Source: Coriobacteriia bacterium (lineage in GTDB: Bacteria; Actinomycetota; Coriobacteriia; Anaerosomatales; Anaerosomataceae). From it: DNA of 64,000 bases. Where the stretch lies: assembly GCA_030652115.1 (NCBI GenBank), contig JAUSBK010000007.1, positions 248,001-312,000 on the forward strand, in the 5' to 3' direction. Numbering within the stretch: position 1 is the stretch's first letter; each line of letters opens with the position of its first letter. The position numbers and the translations under genes were made by a program. This document shows positions 54,001-64,000 of this stretch, one piece after another. Below the pieces are notes generated by a model. That model was given only the letters and a program-made list of their open reading frames with translations. It was not told the DNA's origin and did not search any database.

Positions 54001-57000
54001 CGTGGAGGCGCGTGATGCCTCACAGACCTCGTACGGCTGGTCCGCCGCCGCCGCGTTTGGCGTGGCGGACGGCAACTACACCGGTTCGTGTCCGTTCCTG
54101 TTCACATGGGACGGCGAGAAGATGGCCTTCGAGGCGGACCTCTTCACGGCCGCCCGTATAGGCGGGCGAAGCGCCAACGGATTCCTACAGCCGAACCCGA
54201 ACGACGCCTATGTGCTGGCGCACGTGCCCGAAGCGAAGGACGGCTCCCTGGAGTTCAGTCTCGTTGAGGAGCGCTACGAGGTGAACTACCTCGACTACCT
54301 CGCGCTCTACGCGGTTGACGCGCCCGTCGGCACGACCGTCTACGCGCAGAAGGCGGTCGCGGGTACGCGGGCGTTTCCGCCGCTCGCATCGGCGATCCAT
54401 ACGGTGCGCGAGCTCACCGCGCCGGTGTCCGTGGTGCGGACTGACACCGGTGCCGATGTGAGCTTCCAGGTCGCTGCCGACGACGGGATCTGCCTGGAAC
54501 TCAGCGAGGATCGGGAAACGACATTCACCTACAAGACGATCGAACTCGATCTTGGCCCCGGAGCGGCAAGTGCCCCACAGGTGAAGATCGTGATGGACGC
54601 GGTCACCGAGTTCCCCGTGACACCCGCAGGCATCGCCCGTCGGTTCACGTTCGGCCTACCGTCCAAGCTTGAGGTGCAGAATCCCGACGGCACCTGGAGG
54701 TCGGTCCCGTCCTCGGTCGGCGCCGTGCCGGTGGCTCCCGAGTTCACGCGTCCGTACGTGTTCGATCTCACTGATGCCATGGCTGGCACCACCGGGCGCG
54801 TACGCTTCACATTCCTGTTCCGCACGCTCATCGATTCGATCGGCGTGGACCTGACCGCCGACGAGCCGGTGACGATCACGCCGGTTGAGCTCACCGGCGC
54901 CGACCTGCGATACCACGGCGTGGACGAGGAGCTCGGCACGGCTGGCGATGCGCACTTCGTCTACGGTGAAGACCTCACGGACGGGGCGTACTTCCCGGGG
55001 ATGTACACGCGCTTCGGTGACGTATCCGAGCTGCTGGCCGAGAGCGACGACAAGTTCGTGATCATGGGGCAGGGTGACAAGATCGCTCTGAACTTCGCCG
55101 TGCCGGACGAACCTGCCGAGGGTGCCGAGCGCTCGTACGTCGTGAGCGTGCTCGGCTACTACAAGGACCTCAAGACCGACGTGCCGCGCACCGTTGAGCC
55201 GCTGCCCTTCGCGGCGATGAGCAACTACCCGTACCCCGCCGAGGAACACTACCCCGACGACGCCGAACACCAGGCGTATCAGGCAGCGTACAACACGCGG
55301 GTCGACGGCAGGTCTGAGGCGATCGGCGCCACGAGCGCGCTCGGCACTATGCTGGAGGGTGCCGTCGCGGCGCTCCGGGACGCTCTGCCGCTCGCAGCGG
55401 CGTCCACCGGTGAGTCGGACCTCGTCGCGCACCGGTCGCTCAACACCGATCTGGTGACGCTCGAGGTGGCAGTGACGTCGACAAGCGGCGCCGGCGGGGA
55501 GTGTGGCGTGTGCCACGCGATGCACGGCTCAACCGAGCAGGGCCAGCCGCTCACCGGAGGCCGCATCGCCTCCGACGGCCGCACCTGCACCGCCAACGGC
55601 TCCGGCGGCTGCCACGACAACGCCGCGAACTCGGCGTCGGGCATCGACATCCGGGCCCAGTTCACCGCGAGCGCGAGCCCCACGGCTCACCACGATGTGC
55701 TGCTCGCAGACCAGGCGGCAAGCGGCGGCAAGACAGCCTGTGCGGACTGCCACAATCCACACCTGAACAACGGAACGAACAAGATATCGGACCCGGACGA
55801 TATGTCCGTCGCTCTCGGGACGTCGCTTGGATCGACGATCGCGTCGTCCGGCGAGGTGTATCTGCTTGCGGGTGCGAAGCACGACGGCAACGCGCCCGTG
55901 ATCTCGAGCGTCGTTCTGAATGGGGCAGGCGCGCAGTATGCCAGCCCGTTCATCACGTGGACGACCGACGAGCCGGCTACGTCATACATAGAGTGGGGCC
56001 TCACGACCGACTACAGCGAGACGCCCTTCGGCAACGGCACCCTGGCGGTAAGCCACTCGGTCCAGATGACGGGACTCGTGGCCGGTACCACCTACCACTA
56101 CCGGGTTCGCAGCACCGATGCCCTGCTCAACACGTCCGTCTCCGGCGACTACACCTACACGCCTGTGGCGCCGCCGCCAACGCCCACGATAACGGATCAC
56201 ACGACGTTCTCCGGCGGTGGCTATGGCCCGATCCCCATCACGATGACCGGGGGAACCGTGACCGCACCGGATGGCCACGCGGTCCAGTACCAGTTTCAGA
56301 TCAGCAACCTTGGGGCGTGGACGTCGGGATGGCTCAACACGCCCTCGTGGGACACCTCGACCTCGGGGCTGCTCTTCTACAACGGCAACTACACAGTGAA
56401 GATCCGAGCGCGCGATGCCGTCGATACGCAGGCGGTCTCCGCGTGGTCGGCGAGCGACGCGTTCAACATCACGCTCGCCGCCTATCCGCCTTCGTCGTGT
56501 CCCTTCGTGTTCGTCTGGGACGGGGACAGCTTCAGCTTCGAGGCCGACATCAGCACCACCGGCAAGCTCGCGGAGAAGACATCCACGGGGTACTCGAGGC
56601 CCGATCCGCGGGACCGCTACAAGTTGATGACGGAGCCGCAGGTCAAAGACGGCGCTCTGGAGATCAGGCTTGTCGAGGAGCGGCTGGAGATCGATTACAG
56701 CGACGAGATCGCGCTCTACGCGGTCGATCTTCCTGAAGGCGTTGACGTGTACGCAGAGAAGGGCGTCCGCGGGGCGCCCGGGCCGGTTCCACCGGAGGGC
56801 CTGCACACGGTGACTGACCTGCGCACGCCGCCGACGGTGCGGACGGACACCGGCGAGTCGGTGACGGACCTCGTGACCGAAGCTGACGGCGTGACACTCG
56901 TGCTCAACGAGGACCGAGAGAACTTCGAGTACAAGACGCTCGAGATGGACCTCGGTGACGTCCGGGACGCTTCGCAGGTGAAGATCGTCATGAACGCTCA

Positions 57001-58756
57001 GACTGCCCGGCCGCTCACCACTGCCGGCATCGCACTCCAGCGGACCTTCGCAGCTACCACGATCCTCGAGGTGCAGGACATCTCCGGGCAGTGGAGGACG
57101 GTGCCGACCACCGAGGCGACGCTCCCGAACGCCATGGAGTTCCCCCGCAGCTACGTGTTCGAGATCGGGCCGGCCATGCACAACACCACCGGGAAGGTCC
57201 GCTTCACGTTCCTCTTCAAGACGTACGTCGACATGATCGGGTTCGATACCTCGGCGGACCTGCCACTCGAGGTCACCGAGGTCCCGCTTGCGTCGGCGGA
57301 GCTTGGCTACCATGGCATCGATGGGCGCACCGGCACCGGTGAGGTCTACGACTTCGTATACGGCGACCCCGTGAACGCATTCCCGTTCCCGCCGGGCAAC
57401 TTCACCAAGTACGGCGATGTCACACCATTGCTGGACGGCGTGGACGACAAGTTCGTGATCTGGGGCCCGGGCGACGAGCTCGTGCTGCGATTCGACCCGC
57501 TTGCCGCGCCCGCCGAAGGCCTGAGCCGCGAGTACGTCCTGTTCAGCGAGACCTACTACAAGTCCCAGAAGTCAGACACGCCATTCGTGGTCGAGCCGCT
57601 GCCGTTCGCGGCGATGAGCAACTTCCCGTACCCGGCGGACGAGCACTATCCCGACGATGCCGAGCATGACGCGTATCTCGCCGAGTGGAACACGCGCGTG
57701 GACGGTGCCGGCCCGGTTTCGGCCGTCTCGAGTGCATCGTCAACCGAGTGGCTCGACTATCACGTGATCACGCCGCTCATGTATCAGGGCATGTTCTCAG
57801 TGGATACCGACTATGCGGCAGTGCGCACACTCGTGGGAACCACGGCGACCTACGTCCAGGCTGCCGCGGGCTGGCAGAGCCAGTCGGCCGAGGGCAGCAA
57901 GCCCACGCCGTCCGCGCCGGGCGCTGCCGTCTTGTCCGCGACGCTCGATGCGGCCGACAGCGACGATGGCGCCTACTGGCAGACGGACCTCACCTCGACG
58001 GACTCGGTGTGGAACTGGCAGGTGATGCGGTTCGACCTCGGCGCGGATGCGCTGAGCACGCTGAAGGCCCTCTCCGTTGTCTGGAACGGGCACGGTGAGC
58101 CCACTGCGGGTTATCCGACCGCGGTCTTCATTTGGAATCCGACCACCAGCGCGTGGGAGGAACTGGGAAGGTTCGTGTCCGGGACCGACCGCACAGTCTC
58201 CATCGAGCGACGCGCGCTGAGCGAGAGCTTCTGCCTCAGGTGCCACGACGGCGCGCCGCCAAGTGGCGTCGTGTTCCCAGCCGGGAGCAGGAACGTGGGT
58301 GCCACGTGGGGCAGCGTATCCGGTGACTTCCACGGTGCAGGCTCGGGCACGGGACTCGGCTCGGCTATCGCTGCGCCGTACGCGCGGGGTCAGGCGGCGA
58401 TCAACTGCGGTGCTTGCCATGAATCCCACGGCAGCGCGAACGTGTACCACTTCCCGACGTGGATCAATGGGACCTCGGGAATCAGCGTGCCGAGTGCGTC
58501 CGGGGCGGGTGCTGCGGCGGTGTGCGGCGCCTGTCACGTGACCGCAGGCGGGACCACCTACTCCCTCGTCGACGAGTATCACAAGGGGTGCGTGGATTGT
58601 CACAGGGCCGACCACGGCCAGTGGACATTCGTTGGAACCGACTGCCTCTCGTGCCACACGCATGGTGGCACCTGGGACCATCAGTGCAACTACGGCACGA
58701 ACTACAACGACTGGGGTTGCCACTGTGGCGTCCCGGGACCGTACAAGACGTTCTAG
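51017..58756 (+). CDS. Giant secreted multiheme cytochrome with duplicated beta modules
   Basis: A 2579-residue extracellular protein. Signal/anchor about 11-36 (with an IVAC lipobox-like site); PEDPPV-type repeats about 112-150; a ZU5-like domain about 245-375. Fourteen CxxCH sites fall in three groups: seven at 411-656, two at 1496-1579, five at 2406-2547; extra CX5CH (384), CX7CH (1524) and CX10CH (2557) occur. Two modules of about 405 residues, 1025-1432 and 1828-2231, are clear duplicates (each starts CPF-x-F-x-WDG and ends in PLPFAAMSN...NTRVDG), each after Fn3-like repeats. A second duplicated ~100-residue domain lies at about 695-815 and 2275-2400. Start: TTG 51017 or ATG 51023, site AGGAG. 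Probable extracellular electron conduit (inference). Confidence 0.85.
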   Translation: MQMRTRRSPGRRWIWLTTLGVALIVACATVAFGWITFGDVPTLTGRGSLSGLGTGHVKDVPGSPDMATESAEGQSSNSRAGLAPTPPDGSSSEPRVTTQKSDKPKDKVKPPKGGNPEDPPVDPEDPPTDPEDPPVDPEDPPVEPEDPPVAEAPSAPVLVACTSGDMKDVITFELSAGGPVSYFALLRSASADGEYSVVATASAEARVFSYPVSETGAAFYVVSASGPGGESGPSEAAENSLVAIAESVSPEGRVLASSNGEVVLSLPAGAFGATTDVGVTEVSASPTGGLISLSGVYEITPSGALSAPAVLSVRYTLAVTHYQVVQTLVNAAEIMTYDAPAGGWIAGASGVTADGTYLSGTLDHFSYWTGAVVEPHGTAETTYCSDGGICHDLSTYPGSTVRYDTRDSQVCFNCHGNTSAALPAAGANGPNVEGQFYQCDGQTRPVGSTIHPVATGDLYCTICHDPHADPAASPGLLRAWDPLTGTYVQGGSGSGPGDRYCWACHGTVVNKRTNYYVPNYWANSGGDRKTGYVGTPHATIETDSDVTCTACHAEHGSDEAALVLDEFETPGGTVAVSRTSDICLACHAANTTVYPGSETAGAQKHVTVTSSTKALTRYPGSTAEGQGCTGCHEPHGKGAGTSYTWVGGRDLCLTCHDAAGLTYGADYSYQGPSAFAASGHDGLTGALGYLSIDATSDDSAAWQSATLPTPSSPGTPIDASGLSAIESADGVLLSTALQTVTGSSDYQMYRFKMPADKTAVATVSLTWKGYGEAAPGYPVTVSAWNEGADGWDQIDSRVLGSPQQLVLNLTPANHIGTDGYVYVLAQAKYVYDAAIVSGPTVSAPYAWNPSLYMVQWTTAGLASSLVDYGATTAYGTTVGSADERVTNHVVWLTMPAGLTHMRVRSASSFGESAASADTIITYPKPTIASTNPSSLIWYDVPVSTTLTWNAMSAPGGPFQYRVQVLFGGSQVLMTDWTTSLSHVFSTSTPGGYSWRVEARDASQTSYGWSAAAAFGVADGNYTGSCPFLFTWDGEKMAFEADLFTAARIGGRSANGFLQPNPNDAYVLAHVPEAKDGSLEFSLVEERYEVNYLDYLALYAVDAPVGTTVYAQKAVAGTRAFPPLASAIHTVRELTAPVSVVRTDTGADVSFQVAADDGICLELSEDRETTFTYKTIELDLGPGAASAPQVKIVMDAVTEFPVTPAGIARRFTFGLPSKLEVQNPDGTWRSVPSSVGAVPVAPEFTRPYVFDLTDAMAGTTGRVRFTFLFRTLIDSIGVDLTADEPVTITPVELTGADLRYHGVDEELGTAGDAHFVYGEDLTDGAYFPGMYTRFGDVSELLAESDDKFVIMGQGDKIALNFAVPDEPAEGAERSYVVSVLGYYKDLKTDVPRTVEPLPFAAMSNYPYPAEEHYPDDAEHQAYQAAYNTRVDGRSEAIGATSALGTMLEGAVAALRDALPLAAASTGESDLVAHRSLNTDLVTLEVAVTSTSGAGGECGVCHAMHGSTEQGQPLTGGRIASDGRTCTANGSGGCHDNAANSASGIDIRAQFTASASPTAHHDVLLADQAASGGKTACADCHNPHLNNGTNKISDPDDMSVALGTSLGSTIASSGEVYLLAGAKHDGNAPVISSVVLNGAGAQYASPFITWTTDEPATSYIEWGLTTDYSETPFGNGTLAVSHSVQMTGLVAGTTYHYRVRSTDALLNTSVSGDYTYTPVAPPPTPTITDHTTFSGGGYGPIPITMTGGTVTAPDGHAVQYQFQISNLGAWTSGWLNTPSWDTSTSGLLFYNGNYTVKIRARDAVDTQAVSAWSASDAFNITLAAYPPSSCPFVFVWDGDSFSFEADISTTGKLAEKTSTGYSRPDPRDRYKLMTEPQVKDGALEIRLVEERLEIDYSDEIALYAVDLPEGVDVYAEKGVRGAPGPVPPEGLHTVTDLRTPPTVRTDTGESVTDLVTEADGVTLVLNEDRENFEYKTLEMDLGDVRDASQVKIVMNAQTARPLTTAGIALQRTFAATTILEVQDISGQWRTVPTTEATLPNAMEFPRSYVFEIGPAMHNTTGKVRFTFLFKTYVDMIGFDTSADLPLEVTEVPLASAELGYHGIDGRTGTGEVYDFVYGDPVNAFPFPPGNFTKYGDVTPLLDGVDDKFVIWGPGDELVLRFDPLAAPAEGLSREYVLFSETYYKSQKSDTPFVVEPLPFAAMSNFPYPADEHYPDDAEHDAYLAEWNTRVDGAGPVSAVSSASSTEWLDYHVITPLMYQGMFSVDTDYAAVRTLVGTTATYVQAAAGWQSQSAEGSKPTPSAPGAAVLSATLDAADSDDGAYWQTDLTSTDSVWNWQVMRFDLGADALSTLKALSVVWNGHGEPTAGYPTAVFIWNPTTSAWEELGRFVSGTDRTVSIERRALSESFCLRCHDGAPPSGVVFPAGSRNVGATWGSVSGDFHGAGSGTGLGSAIAAPYARGQAAINCGACHESHGSANVYHFPTWINGTSGISVPSASGAGAAAVCGACHVTAGGTTYSLVDEYHKGCVDCHRADHGQWTFVGTDCLSCHTHGGTWDHQCNYGTNYNDWGCHCGVPGPYKTF
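51355..51468 (+). repeat. PEDPPV-coding proline-rich repeat
   Basis: Roughly six units of 18-24 bases coding for Pro-Glu-Asp-Pro-Pro-Val/Thr, near the start of the giant cytochrome. It would form an extended acidic spacer crossing the cell wall. Confidence 0.8.
54089..57712 (+). repeat. Two ~1.2-kb copies of a large protein module
   Basis: Copy A spans 54089-55314 and copy B 56498-57712, with about 1.2 kb between. They share WDG...FEAD openings, a DKFVI...GD core and the EHYPDDAEH ending. Similarity is clear at protein level, weaker at DNA level, so the duplication is old. Confidence 0.85.
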
Positions 58757-58770
58757 CACCCGCCAGGTCG

Positions 58771-58802
58771 GGGACGCCTGCCTATCTCAGGGCGGGCGTC
58801 CC
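58771..58802 (+). terminator. Terminator after the giant cytochrome
   Basis: A 12-bp stem (58771-58782 with 58791-58802), one G-T wobble, eight-base loop. It separates the cytochromes from lepA. Confidence 0.65.
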
Positions 58803-58821
58803 TGCTATCCTTACGCTTCTG

Positions 58822-60624
58822 ATGACTGACCCCACACTCATACGCAACTTCTCGATCATCGCGCACATCGACCACGGGAAATCCACCCTGGCCGACCGCG
58901 TGCTGCAGCTCACCCATACTGTCGCCGACCGCGACATGCAGGAGCAGATGCTCGATTCGATGGATATCGAGCGCGAGCGCGGCATCACCATCAAGGCGCA
59001 GGCGGTGCGCGTCATGTACGACGCTGACGACGGCAAGACGTACCAGCTCAACCTGATCGACACCCCCGGCCATGTGGACTTCACCTACGAGGTCTCCCGC
59101 TCGCTGGCCGCCTGCGAGGGCGTCATCCTCGTGGTGGATGCAGCGCAGGGCGTCGAGGCGCAGACGGTTGCCAACGCGCTCATGGCGATGAACGCGCACC
59201 TCGAGATCATCCCGCTCATCAACAAGATCGACCTGCCGGCAGCCGATCCCGAACGCGTGCGTCACGAGATCGAAGAAGGTCTCGCCATCCCGGCCGACGA
59301 GGCGGTCCTCGCAAGCGGGAAGACCGGCGAGGGCGTGCGCGACGCGCTCGAGGCCGTGGTGCGCCTCGTGCCGCACCCCGTGGGCGATCCGGAGGCGCCG
59401 CTGAAGGCGCTCATCTTCGACTCCTACTTCGATGCCTACCGCGGCGTGGTTGCACTCATCCGCGTCGTTGACGGCAGCGTGACCAAAGGCATGAAGGTCA
59501 AGATGATGGCCACCTCGGTCCTGGCCGACGTCGAAGAGGTAGGCGTCCGTCGGCCCGCGAACGTGCCCGTCGATTCGCTGAGTGTGGGAGAGGTCGGGTA
59601 CCTCATCACCGGCCTCAAGGACCCGTCGCTCGTGAAGGTCGGCGACACCGTCACGCTCGCCAGGCATGGCGCTACCGAGCAGCTACCCGGCTATCGCGAG
59701 GCCAAGCCGATGGTGTTCACCGGCCTGTTCCCGATCGATGGCGACCAGTACCCCGATCTCCGGGACGCACTCGAGCGCCTCCAGCTCAACGACCCTGCGC
59801 TCCTCTGGGAGCCGGAAAGCAGCCACGCACTCGGTTTCGGCTTTCGCGTCGGATTCCTCGGTCTACTGCACATGGAGGTCGTGAAGGAGCGTCTGGAGCG
59901 CGAGTTCGGCCTCGAGCTGCTCGCCACCGCGCCGAGCGTGGAGTATCACGCCTACCGCATGAAGGGCGACATGGTCGTTGTGCACTCGCCGCAGGACATG
60001 CCCGACCCGGGACACCTCGATCGTGTCGAGGAGCCGTATCTCAAGGTGACCGTCCTGGTGCCACCGGACTACGTCGGCGCGGTCATGGAGCTCTCTGAAC
60101 AGCGGAGAGGGACGTTCAAGGACATGCAGTACCTCTCGGCCACCACGGTGGAGCTGCACTATGAGATGCCGCTTTCCGAGCTCATCATGGACTTCTTCGA
60201 CCAGCTCAAGAGCCGCACGAAGGGCTACGCGAGCCTCGACTACGAGTACATCGGCTACCGCGAGAGCCAGCTCGTGAAGCTCGACATCCTGCTCGCCGGC
60301 AAGCCGGTGGACGCGCTGTCGTTCGTCGTGCACAAGGACAAGGCGTACGCACGCGGCAAGGTGCTCACCGAGAAGCTTCGGGAGATCATCCCCCGGCAGA
60401 TGTTCGAGGTCCCCATCCAGGCGGCGATCGGCGCGAAGATCATCAGCCGCGAGACGGTCCGCGCCATGCGCAAGGACGTCATCGCGAAGTGCTACGGCGG
60501 CGACATCAGTCGCAAGCGCAAGCTCTTGGAGAAGCAGAAGGCCGGCAAGAAGCGCATGAAGTCGGTCGGCTCGGTGGACATCCCACAGGAGGCGTTCATG
60601 GCGATCCTCAAGGTCGATGAGTAG
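58822..60624 (+). CDS. lepA: Elongation factor 4 (LepA)
   Basis: A 600-residue ribosome-associated GTPase. [20 protein letters not shown] carries G1, DTPGHVDF G3 and NKIDLP G4; the LepA-specific C-terminal domain with [16 protein letters not shown] is intact. It follows the cytochrome terminator; TGCTATCCT at 58803-58811 resembles an extended -10 but lies only ten bases before the ATG. hemW overlaps its end. Confidence 0.96.
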   Translation: MTDPTLIRNFSIIAHIDHGKSTLADRVLQLTHTVADRDMQEQMLDSMDIERERGITIKAQAVRVMYDADDGKTYQLNLIDTPGHVDFTYEVSRSLAACEGVILVVDAAQGVEAQTVANALMAMNAHLEIIPLINKIDLPAADPERVRHEIEEGLAIPADEAVLASGKTGEGVRDALEAVVRLVPHPVGDPEAPLKALIFDSYFDAYRGVVALIRVVDGSVTKGMKVKMMATSVLADVEEVGVRRPANVPVDSLSVGEVGYLITGLKDPSLVKVGDTVTLARHGATEQLPGYREAKPMVFTGLFPIDGDQYPDLRDALERLQLNDPALLWEPESSHALGFGFRVGFLGLLHMEVVKERLEREFGLELLATAPSVEYHAYRMKGDMVVVHSPQDMPDPGHLDRVEEPYLKVTVLVPPDYVGAVMELSEQRRGTFKDMQYLSATTVELHYEMPLSELIMDFFDQLKSRTKGYASLDYEYIGYRESQLVKLDILLAGKPVDALSFVVHKDKAYARGKVLTEKLREIIPRQMFEVPIQAAIGAKIISRETVRAMRKDVIAKCYGGDISRKRKLLEKQKAGKKRMKSVGSVDIPQEAFMAILKVDE

Positions 60625-61891
60625 CGCGGCGCCTGCGAGCCGGGGGCCCGGACCCACGGGTGGCGCAACCGCGGCGTTTCCGGACATGAGTGGATTCACG
60701 GTGCCGTGGAACGAGCCGTCGCGCGTACCGCTGCCGAAACACCTCTACGTGCATGTGCCGCTGTGCCGCTCGAAGTGCACCTACTGCGACTTCTTCTCGC
60801 GCGCCGACGACGGCTCGGTATCGCACGCTGAGCTCGTCGAGGGTACGCTCGAGTCCCTGCGCGGCTGGCTCACCCCCGAGGTGCGCCGCGTCCCGCTCGA
60901 CACCCTCTACATCGGTGGCGGTACGCCCACCGTGCTCGGAGAGGACCTCGTCACGCTCGTGCGGGAGCTCACCGCCATACTGCCGCTCGCCGAGGGCGCC
61001 GAGGTAACGGTGGAAGCGAATCCTGAGTCGCTCTCCACCGAACTCCTCGCGGGACTCGCCGAGTTTGGCGTGACGCGGGTGAGCATTGGCGTGCAGTCGC
61101 TCGACGACGCGGCACTTGCGCTGCTCGGCAGGTGCCACGACAGCGGTGCCGCGCTTGCAGCGATACGCGACGCCGTATCGGCCGGGCTGGACGTATCGGC
61201 CGACCTCATCGCCGGGATCCCCGGGGTCCCGGCGGAGTCGTGGGCCGAATCGCTCGAGGCGGTCATCGCAGCGGGCGCGGCGCACGTATCCGTGTACCCG
61301 CTCACGATCGAGGCCGGCACTCCGATGGCCGAGGCGATCGCCGCCGGCCAGACGGCGGCGCCGGACGAGGACTCGGTGGTCGACGCGATGGATGCGGCGG
61401 CAACGCTGCTGTCCGGGAACGGCTTCACGCGCTACGAGGTCGCCAACTACGCGCTGCCGGGCCACGAGTCGCGCCACAACGCAGCGTATTGGACCGGCTG
61501 GCCGTACCTCGGTATCGGCGGCGGAGCGCACGGCATGCTGAGTGGTGACCAGGCGCGCGCGCTCGGTCTCGTCCCGGAAGCGGAGCTAGGTGTCGCGCGC
61601 GTGCGGTACAGCTACGCCGCCGAGCCCTTCCCGATGCGGGCGTCGACGCCGCTGACGACCTTTGAGACCCTGACCGTTCCCGAGGCCCTTCGCGAGGACG
61701 CCATGCTCGGCATGCGCATGACGCAGGGTATCGCCGCCGAGCTCGCCGAGCTCGCGGGTGTGAACCGCGCGCTGGAATCGCTCGTGGTCGATGGGCTCGT
61801 CGTACGCGAGGGCGGGCGCTGGCGTCCGACCGAACGCGGCTGGCTGTTCGGCAACGAGGTCTTCGGGCGCATCTGGGGTGCGGTGGAATAG
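60617..61891 (+). CDS. hemW: Heme chaperone HemW (radical SAM)
   Basis: A 424-residue radical SAM protein. CxxxCxxC at C50, C54, C57 ([10 protein letters not shown]), GGGTPT, EANPE and the C-terminal HemN_C domain are present. The Cys expected of coproporphyrinogen dehydrogenase at the fourth position is absent (F follows), so HemW, which binds and delivers heme, fits better than HemN. About 42 residues precede the usual start region; ATG at 60686 or GTG at 60701 are possible later starts. A heme chaperone beside heme-rich cytochromes may be coincidence, as lepA-hemW-hrcA is a common order. Confidence 0.9.
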   Translation: MSSAAPASRGPGPTGGATAAFPDMSGFTVPWNEPSRVPLPKHLYVHVPLCRSKCTYCDFFSRADDGSVSHAELVEGTLESLRGWLTPEVRRVPLDTLYIGGGTPTVLGEDLVTLVRELTAILPLAEGAEVTVEANPESLSTELLAGLAEFGVTRVSIGVQSLDDAALALLGRCHDSGAALAAIRDAVSAGLDVSADLIAGIPGVPAESWAESLEAVIAAGAAHVSVYPLTIEAGTPMAEAIAAGQTAAPDEDSVVDAMDAAATLLSGNGFTRYEVANYALPGHESRHNAAYWTGWPYLGIGGGAHGMLSGDQARALGLVPEAELGVARVRYSYAAEPFPMRASTPLTTFETLTVPEALREDAMLGMRMTQGIAAELAELAGVNRALESLVVDGLVVREGGRWRPTERGWLFGNEVFGRIWGAVE

Positions 61892-61903
61892 GCCGGGTGC
61901 GGT

Positions 61904-61933
61904 TTGACCCTCGGCACGCTCGCGCCCTAGAAT
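61904..61933 (+). promoter_or_regulatory. Promoter of hrcA-dnaJ
   Basis: TTGACC at 61904-61909 and TAGAAT at 61928-61933, spacer 18. The CIRCE palindrome begins four bases after the -10, where it would block the start of transcription. Confidence 0.75.
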
Positions 61934-61936
61934 CGT

Positions 61937-61963
61937 CTGGCACTCGGCACAGGTGAGTGCCAG
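61937..61963 (+). promoter_or_regulatory. CIRCE operator
   Basis: CTGGCACTC-N9-GAGTGCCAG, a perfect 9-9-9 inverted repeat; consensus CIRCE is TTAGCACTC-N9-GAGTGCTAA. HrcA should bind it and repress its own operon until heat shock. Confidence 0.93.
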
Positions 61964-61973
61964 GAGGTCATCG

Positions 61974-62996
61974 ATGCTCAACGAACGGCGGCGGACGGTA
62001 CTGTCCGCACTCGTGGACGAATACATCTCAAGCGTGCAGCCGGTGGGCTCCAAGGTGCTCGTGGAGCGCTATCACCTGGGCTGCAGCCCTGCCACCGTGC
62101 GCTCCGAGCTGGCGGCGCTCGAGGAGACAGGGCTTGTCTTCCAGCCGCACGTGTCTGCGGGGCGCATCCCCACCGACAGCGGCTACCGCGCGTACGTGAA
62201 CGACATGGTGGGCTCCGGCGCCCAGCAGCTGGGTTCGTCGGAGACCGAAGACGTCCGCCGCTACTACGCCGAACTCGAGCACGAACTCACCGACGTTCTG
62301 CGGGAGACTTCGGCGATGCTCTCGAAGCTCACCTCGTACGTGGCGGTCGTGGCGGCGCCCACGTTGCGGCGTGCGCGGATCCGGCGCGTGACCCTCGTGC
62401 CCCTTGCTGCGCGCCGTGCGCTCGTGGTGGTCGTGACCGATTCAGGTCAGGTGGCCAACCGCACTATCGAGTTCATGGATGACGTGCCTGCCGTGGCGCT
62501 TTCGAGCGTGGAGGCGTACCTCTCGCGCACGCTCGATGGCGCGATGGGCGGCGAGGCCGAGTCGGTCCGGCGCACGATCGACGGCGTGCCGGGTCACGAG
62601 GCGCACATCGCGCTTCGCGTGCTCGACGTGGTTCTCGAGTGCCTTGCCGAGGCCGATGAGGACCGCGTGCTCACTGGTGGCGTCTCCGCGCTGCTTGCAC
62701 ACCCTGAGTTCAACGACCCGGCGGCCGTCCGGCCGCTCGTCGGCTTGCTGGAAGACGGCTACTCGCTTCTCTCGGTGCTCACCGAGGTCATGCGCACAAC
62801 CGGCGTGGAGGTCCGCATCGGCAGGGAGAACCCGGCCGCCGCGCTCGAGCACACGAGCTTCGTGGCGACGCGCTACGGCGAGGGTGACTCGGGCGGCATC
62901 ATCGGTGTCATCGGGCCCACGCGCATGGACTACCGACGGGCGATGTCCGCCGTCAGGACCGTCTCGGACGCACTGACCAACGTGCTGGAATCATAG
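61974..62996 (+). CDS. hrcA: Heat-shock repressor HrcA
   Basis: A 340-residue repressor of chaperone genes. The N-terminal winged helix (RRRTVLSALVDEYISSVQPVGS...SPATVRSELAALEETG) binds CIRCE; the middle GAF-like domain and C-terminal dimer region (ending GVIGPTRMDYRRAMSAVRTVSD) are typical. The ATG at 61974 follows CAGGAGGTC directly behind the operator. dnaJ begins 15 bases after its stop. Confidence 0.95.
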   Translation: MLNERRRTVLSALVDEYISSVQPVGSKVLVERYHLGCSPATVRSELAALEETGLVFQPHVSAGRIPTDSGYRAYVNDMVGSGAQQLGSSETEDVRRYYAELEHELTDVLRETSAMLSKLTSYVAVVAAPTLRRARIRRVTLVPLAARRALVVVVTDSGQVANRTIEFMDDVPAVALSSVEAYLSRTLDGAMGGEAESVRRTIDGVPGHEAHIALRVLDVVLECLAEADEDRVLTGGVSALLAHPEFNDPAAVRPLVGLLEDGYSLLSVLTEVMRTTGVEVRIGRENPAAALEHTSFVATRYGEGDSGGIIGVIGPTRMDYRRAMSAVRTVSDALTNVLES

Positions 62997-63011
62997 GAGG
63001 ACGACACCACC

Positions 63012-64000
63012 TTGAGTGCTGTGGACTACTACGAGCTGCTTGGCGTCCCGAAAGAGGCGTCAGCCGACGACATCAAGAAAGCCTTCCGCAAGCGGGCGCG
63101 CGAGACGCACCCGGACGTCAATGACGGCCAGCATGCCGAGGAGACGTTCAAGCAGATCAACGAGGCCTACGAGGTGCTCTCGGATCCGGAGAAGCGCGCG
63201 CGCTACGACCGGTTCGGCACTGTCGACCCGCGTGCGGGTGGCGGCTACGGGGCCGACTTCAACGGCGGCGACTTCTTCGACATGAACGACTTGTTCAGCG
63301 TGTTCTTCGGCGGGGTGCGCGGTGCGGGCGGCCGTGCGGATCCGTCGGGACGCGACCTGCGCACCCAGGTGGCGGTCACGCTCGAGGACGCCGCGTCAGG
63401 CGCACCGAAGGATGTGACGATCACCCACCCGATGACGTGTGCGACGTGCTCGGGCAGTGGTGCCGCCGTAGGCGGCTCGGCACAGACGTGCACGGTCTGC
63501 TCGGGCACCGGTCAGAAGCGCACGCAACGCAGGACGATCCTCGGCGTGATGGAGTCGCAGTCGCCATGCGAGCGGTGCGGCGCCACCGGCGTGATCATCG
63601 ACAAGCCGTGTCCGGCCTGCGGTGGCCAGGGTCGCGTGAACGGGACCGAGACCGTACGGGTGCAGCTCCCCGTCGGCATCCCCGATGGCTACACGTTGCG
63701 CGTTCCCGGCAAGGGCGAGGCGGGGGTCCGAGGGGCGGCCTCGGGGGACCTGCTCGTGACGGTGCGCGTGCTGCCCCACGAGTTCCTGCATCGCGAGGGC
63801 AACGACCTGCACGTGATGGCGGGCATCAACATCGCGCAGGCGGCGCTCGGCGGCGAGATGACCGTGGCCGGCCTGTTCGACGACGTGGTGATCCCGTTCA
63901 GCGCCGGCGTGCACACCGGCGACACGGTGCGCGTGCGCGCAGAGGGCATGCCTCGCATGGACGGCGGCAAGGGCGACTTCATCGTGCACCTCGACGTTCT
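63012..64000 (+). CDS. dnaJ: Chaperone DnaJ (3' end beyond the window)
   Basis: The first 329 codons are present and no stop is reached. J domain 1-70 with HPD at 33-35, Gly/Phe-rich region about 75-105, four zinc repeats CxxCxGxG ([32 protein letters not shown]), then the peptide-binding C-terminal domain, cut at the edge. TTG at 63012 has AGGAGGA at 62995-63001; GTG at 63021 is an alternative. grpE and dnaK are not between hrcA and dnaJ. Co-partner of DnaK; regulated by CIRCE. Confidence 0.95.
   Translation, partial: MSAVDYYELLGVPKEASADDIKKAFRKRARETHPDVNDGQHAEETFKQINEAYEVLSDPEKRARYDRFGTVDPRAGGGYGADFNGGDFFDMNDLFSVFFGGVRGAGGRADPSGRDLRTQVAVTLEDAASGAPKDVTITHPMTCATCSGSGAAVGGSAQTCTVCSGTGQKRTQRRTILGVMESQSPCERCGATGVIIDKPCPACGGQGRVNGTETVRVQLPVGIPDGYTLRVPGKGEAGVRGAASGDLLVTVRVLPHEFLHREGNDLHVMAGINIAQAALGGEMTVAGLFDDVVIPFSAGVHTGDTVRVRAEGMPRMDGGKGDFIVHLDV

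Noticed and set aside
49885-58756. Horizontal transfer of the cytochrome operon
   Set aside because: Base composition and codon use look like the flanking genes and there are no mobile-element traces, so transfer cannot be supported.

Overview
The window is a GC-rich, gene-dense bacterial chromosome segment with almost no non-coding gap above 280 bases and no sign of prophage, insertion sequence or CRISPR. It pairs a sodium/proton-pumping Rnf complex and large multiheme c-type cytochromes with a Gram-positive style gene set (HrcA/CIRCE, ComEA/ComEC, YqeK, LytR_C protein, BshB1-like deacetylase). My inference is an anaerobic actinobacterium of the class Coriobacteriia, perhaps near the Anaerosomatales (OPB41) lineage. 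The taxonomy rests on gene content only.

Layout. 1-3.3 kb: tail of an unknown gene, HAD phosphatase, a CRP-type regulator, a small cytochrome-b5-fold protein and an Fe-S RlmD-type rRNA methyltransferase. 3.4-8.8 kb: a PilT twitching ATPase carrying an N-terminal pseudo-receiver domain, then a tight cluster OsmC / GT2 / BshB1-like / BshC-like and a 2[4Fe-4S] ferredoxin, which may point to an unusual low-molecular-weight thiol. 8.9-15.6 kb: PlsY and a lipid kinase, tRNA-Arg(CCG), an EF-G-like GTPase, a membrane-anchored cyclophilin, a TPR membrane protein and Ndk. 15.7-21.7 kb: rnfCDGEAB with a NusG-II protein and a Gx-type membrane transporter. 21.7-29.2 kb: RadC and the rod-shape operon mreBCD-mrdA-rodA plus a DUF697 protein. 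29.2-36.8 kb: the radical-SAM pair, RNase G, L21 (with an extraordinary tail), L27, Obg and ProB. 36.8-41.8 kb: ProA, NadD, YqeK, a degenerate LCP/LytR_C protein, RsfS (apparently CTG-started) and a DMT permease. 41.9-49.6 kb: tRNA-Ala(GGC), a chagasin-like lipoprotein, LeuS, ComEA, ComEC, HolA and S20. 49.9-58.8 kb: a 7-heme cytochrome and a 2579-residue cytochrome with 14 CxxCH sites and two copies of a ~405-residue beta-rich module. 58.8-64 kb: LepA, HemW, and HrcA-DnaJ behind a perfect CIRCE palindrome; DnaJ runs off the end.

How it fits together: Rnf couples ferredoxin oxidation to ion pumping and NAD reduction, and the giant cytochromes look like an extracellular electron outlet. A CRP-like palindrome precedes the cytochrome genes, and the CRP-type protein at the window start has the matching recognition helix. 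Most other genes are housekeeping (translation, wall growth, proline and NAD synthesis, competence). The most unusual items are the giant cytochrome, the thiol-like cluster, the receiver-PilT fusion and the L21 tail with a Cys3His motif.
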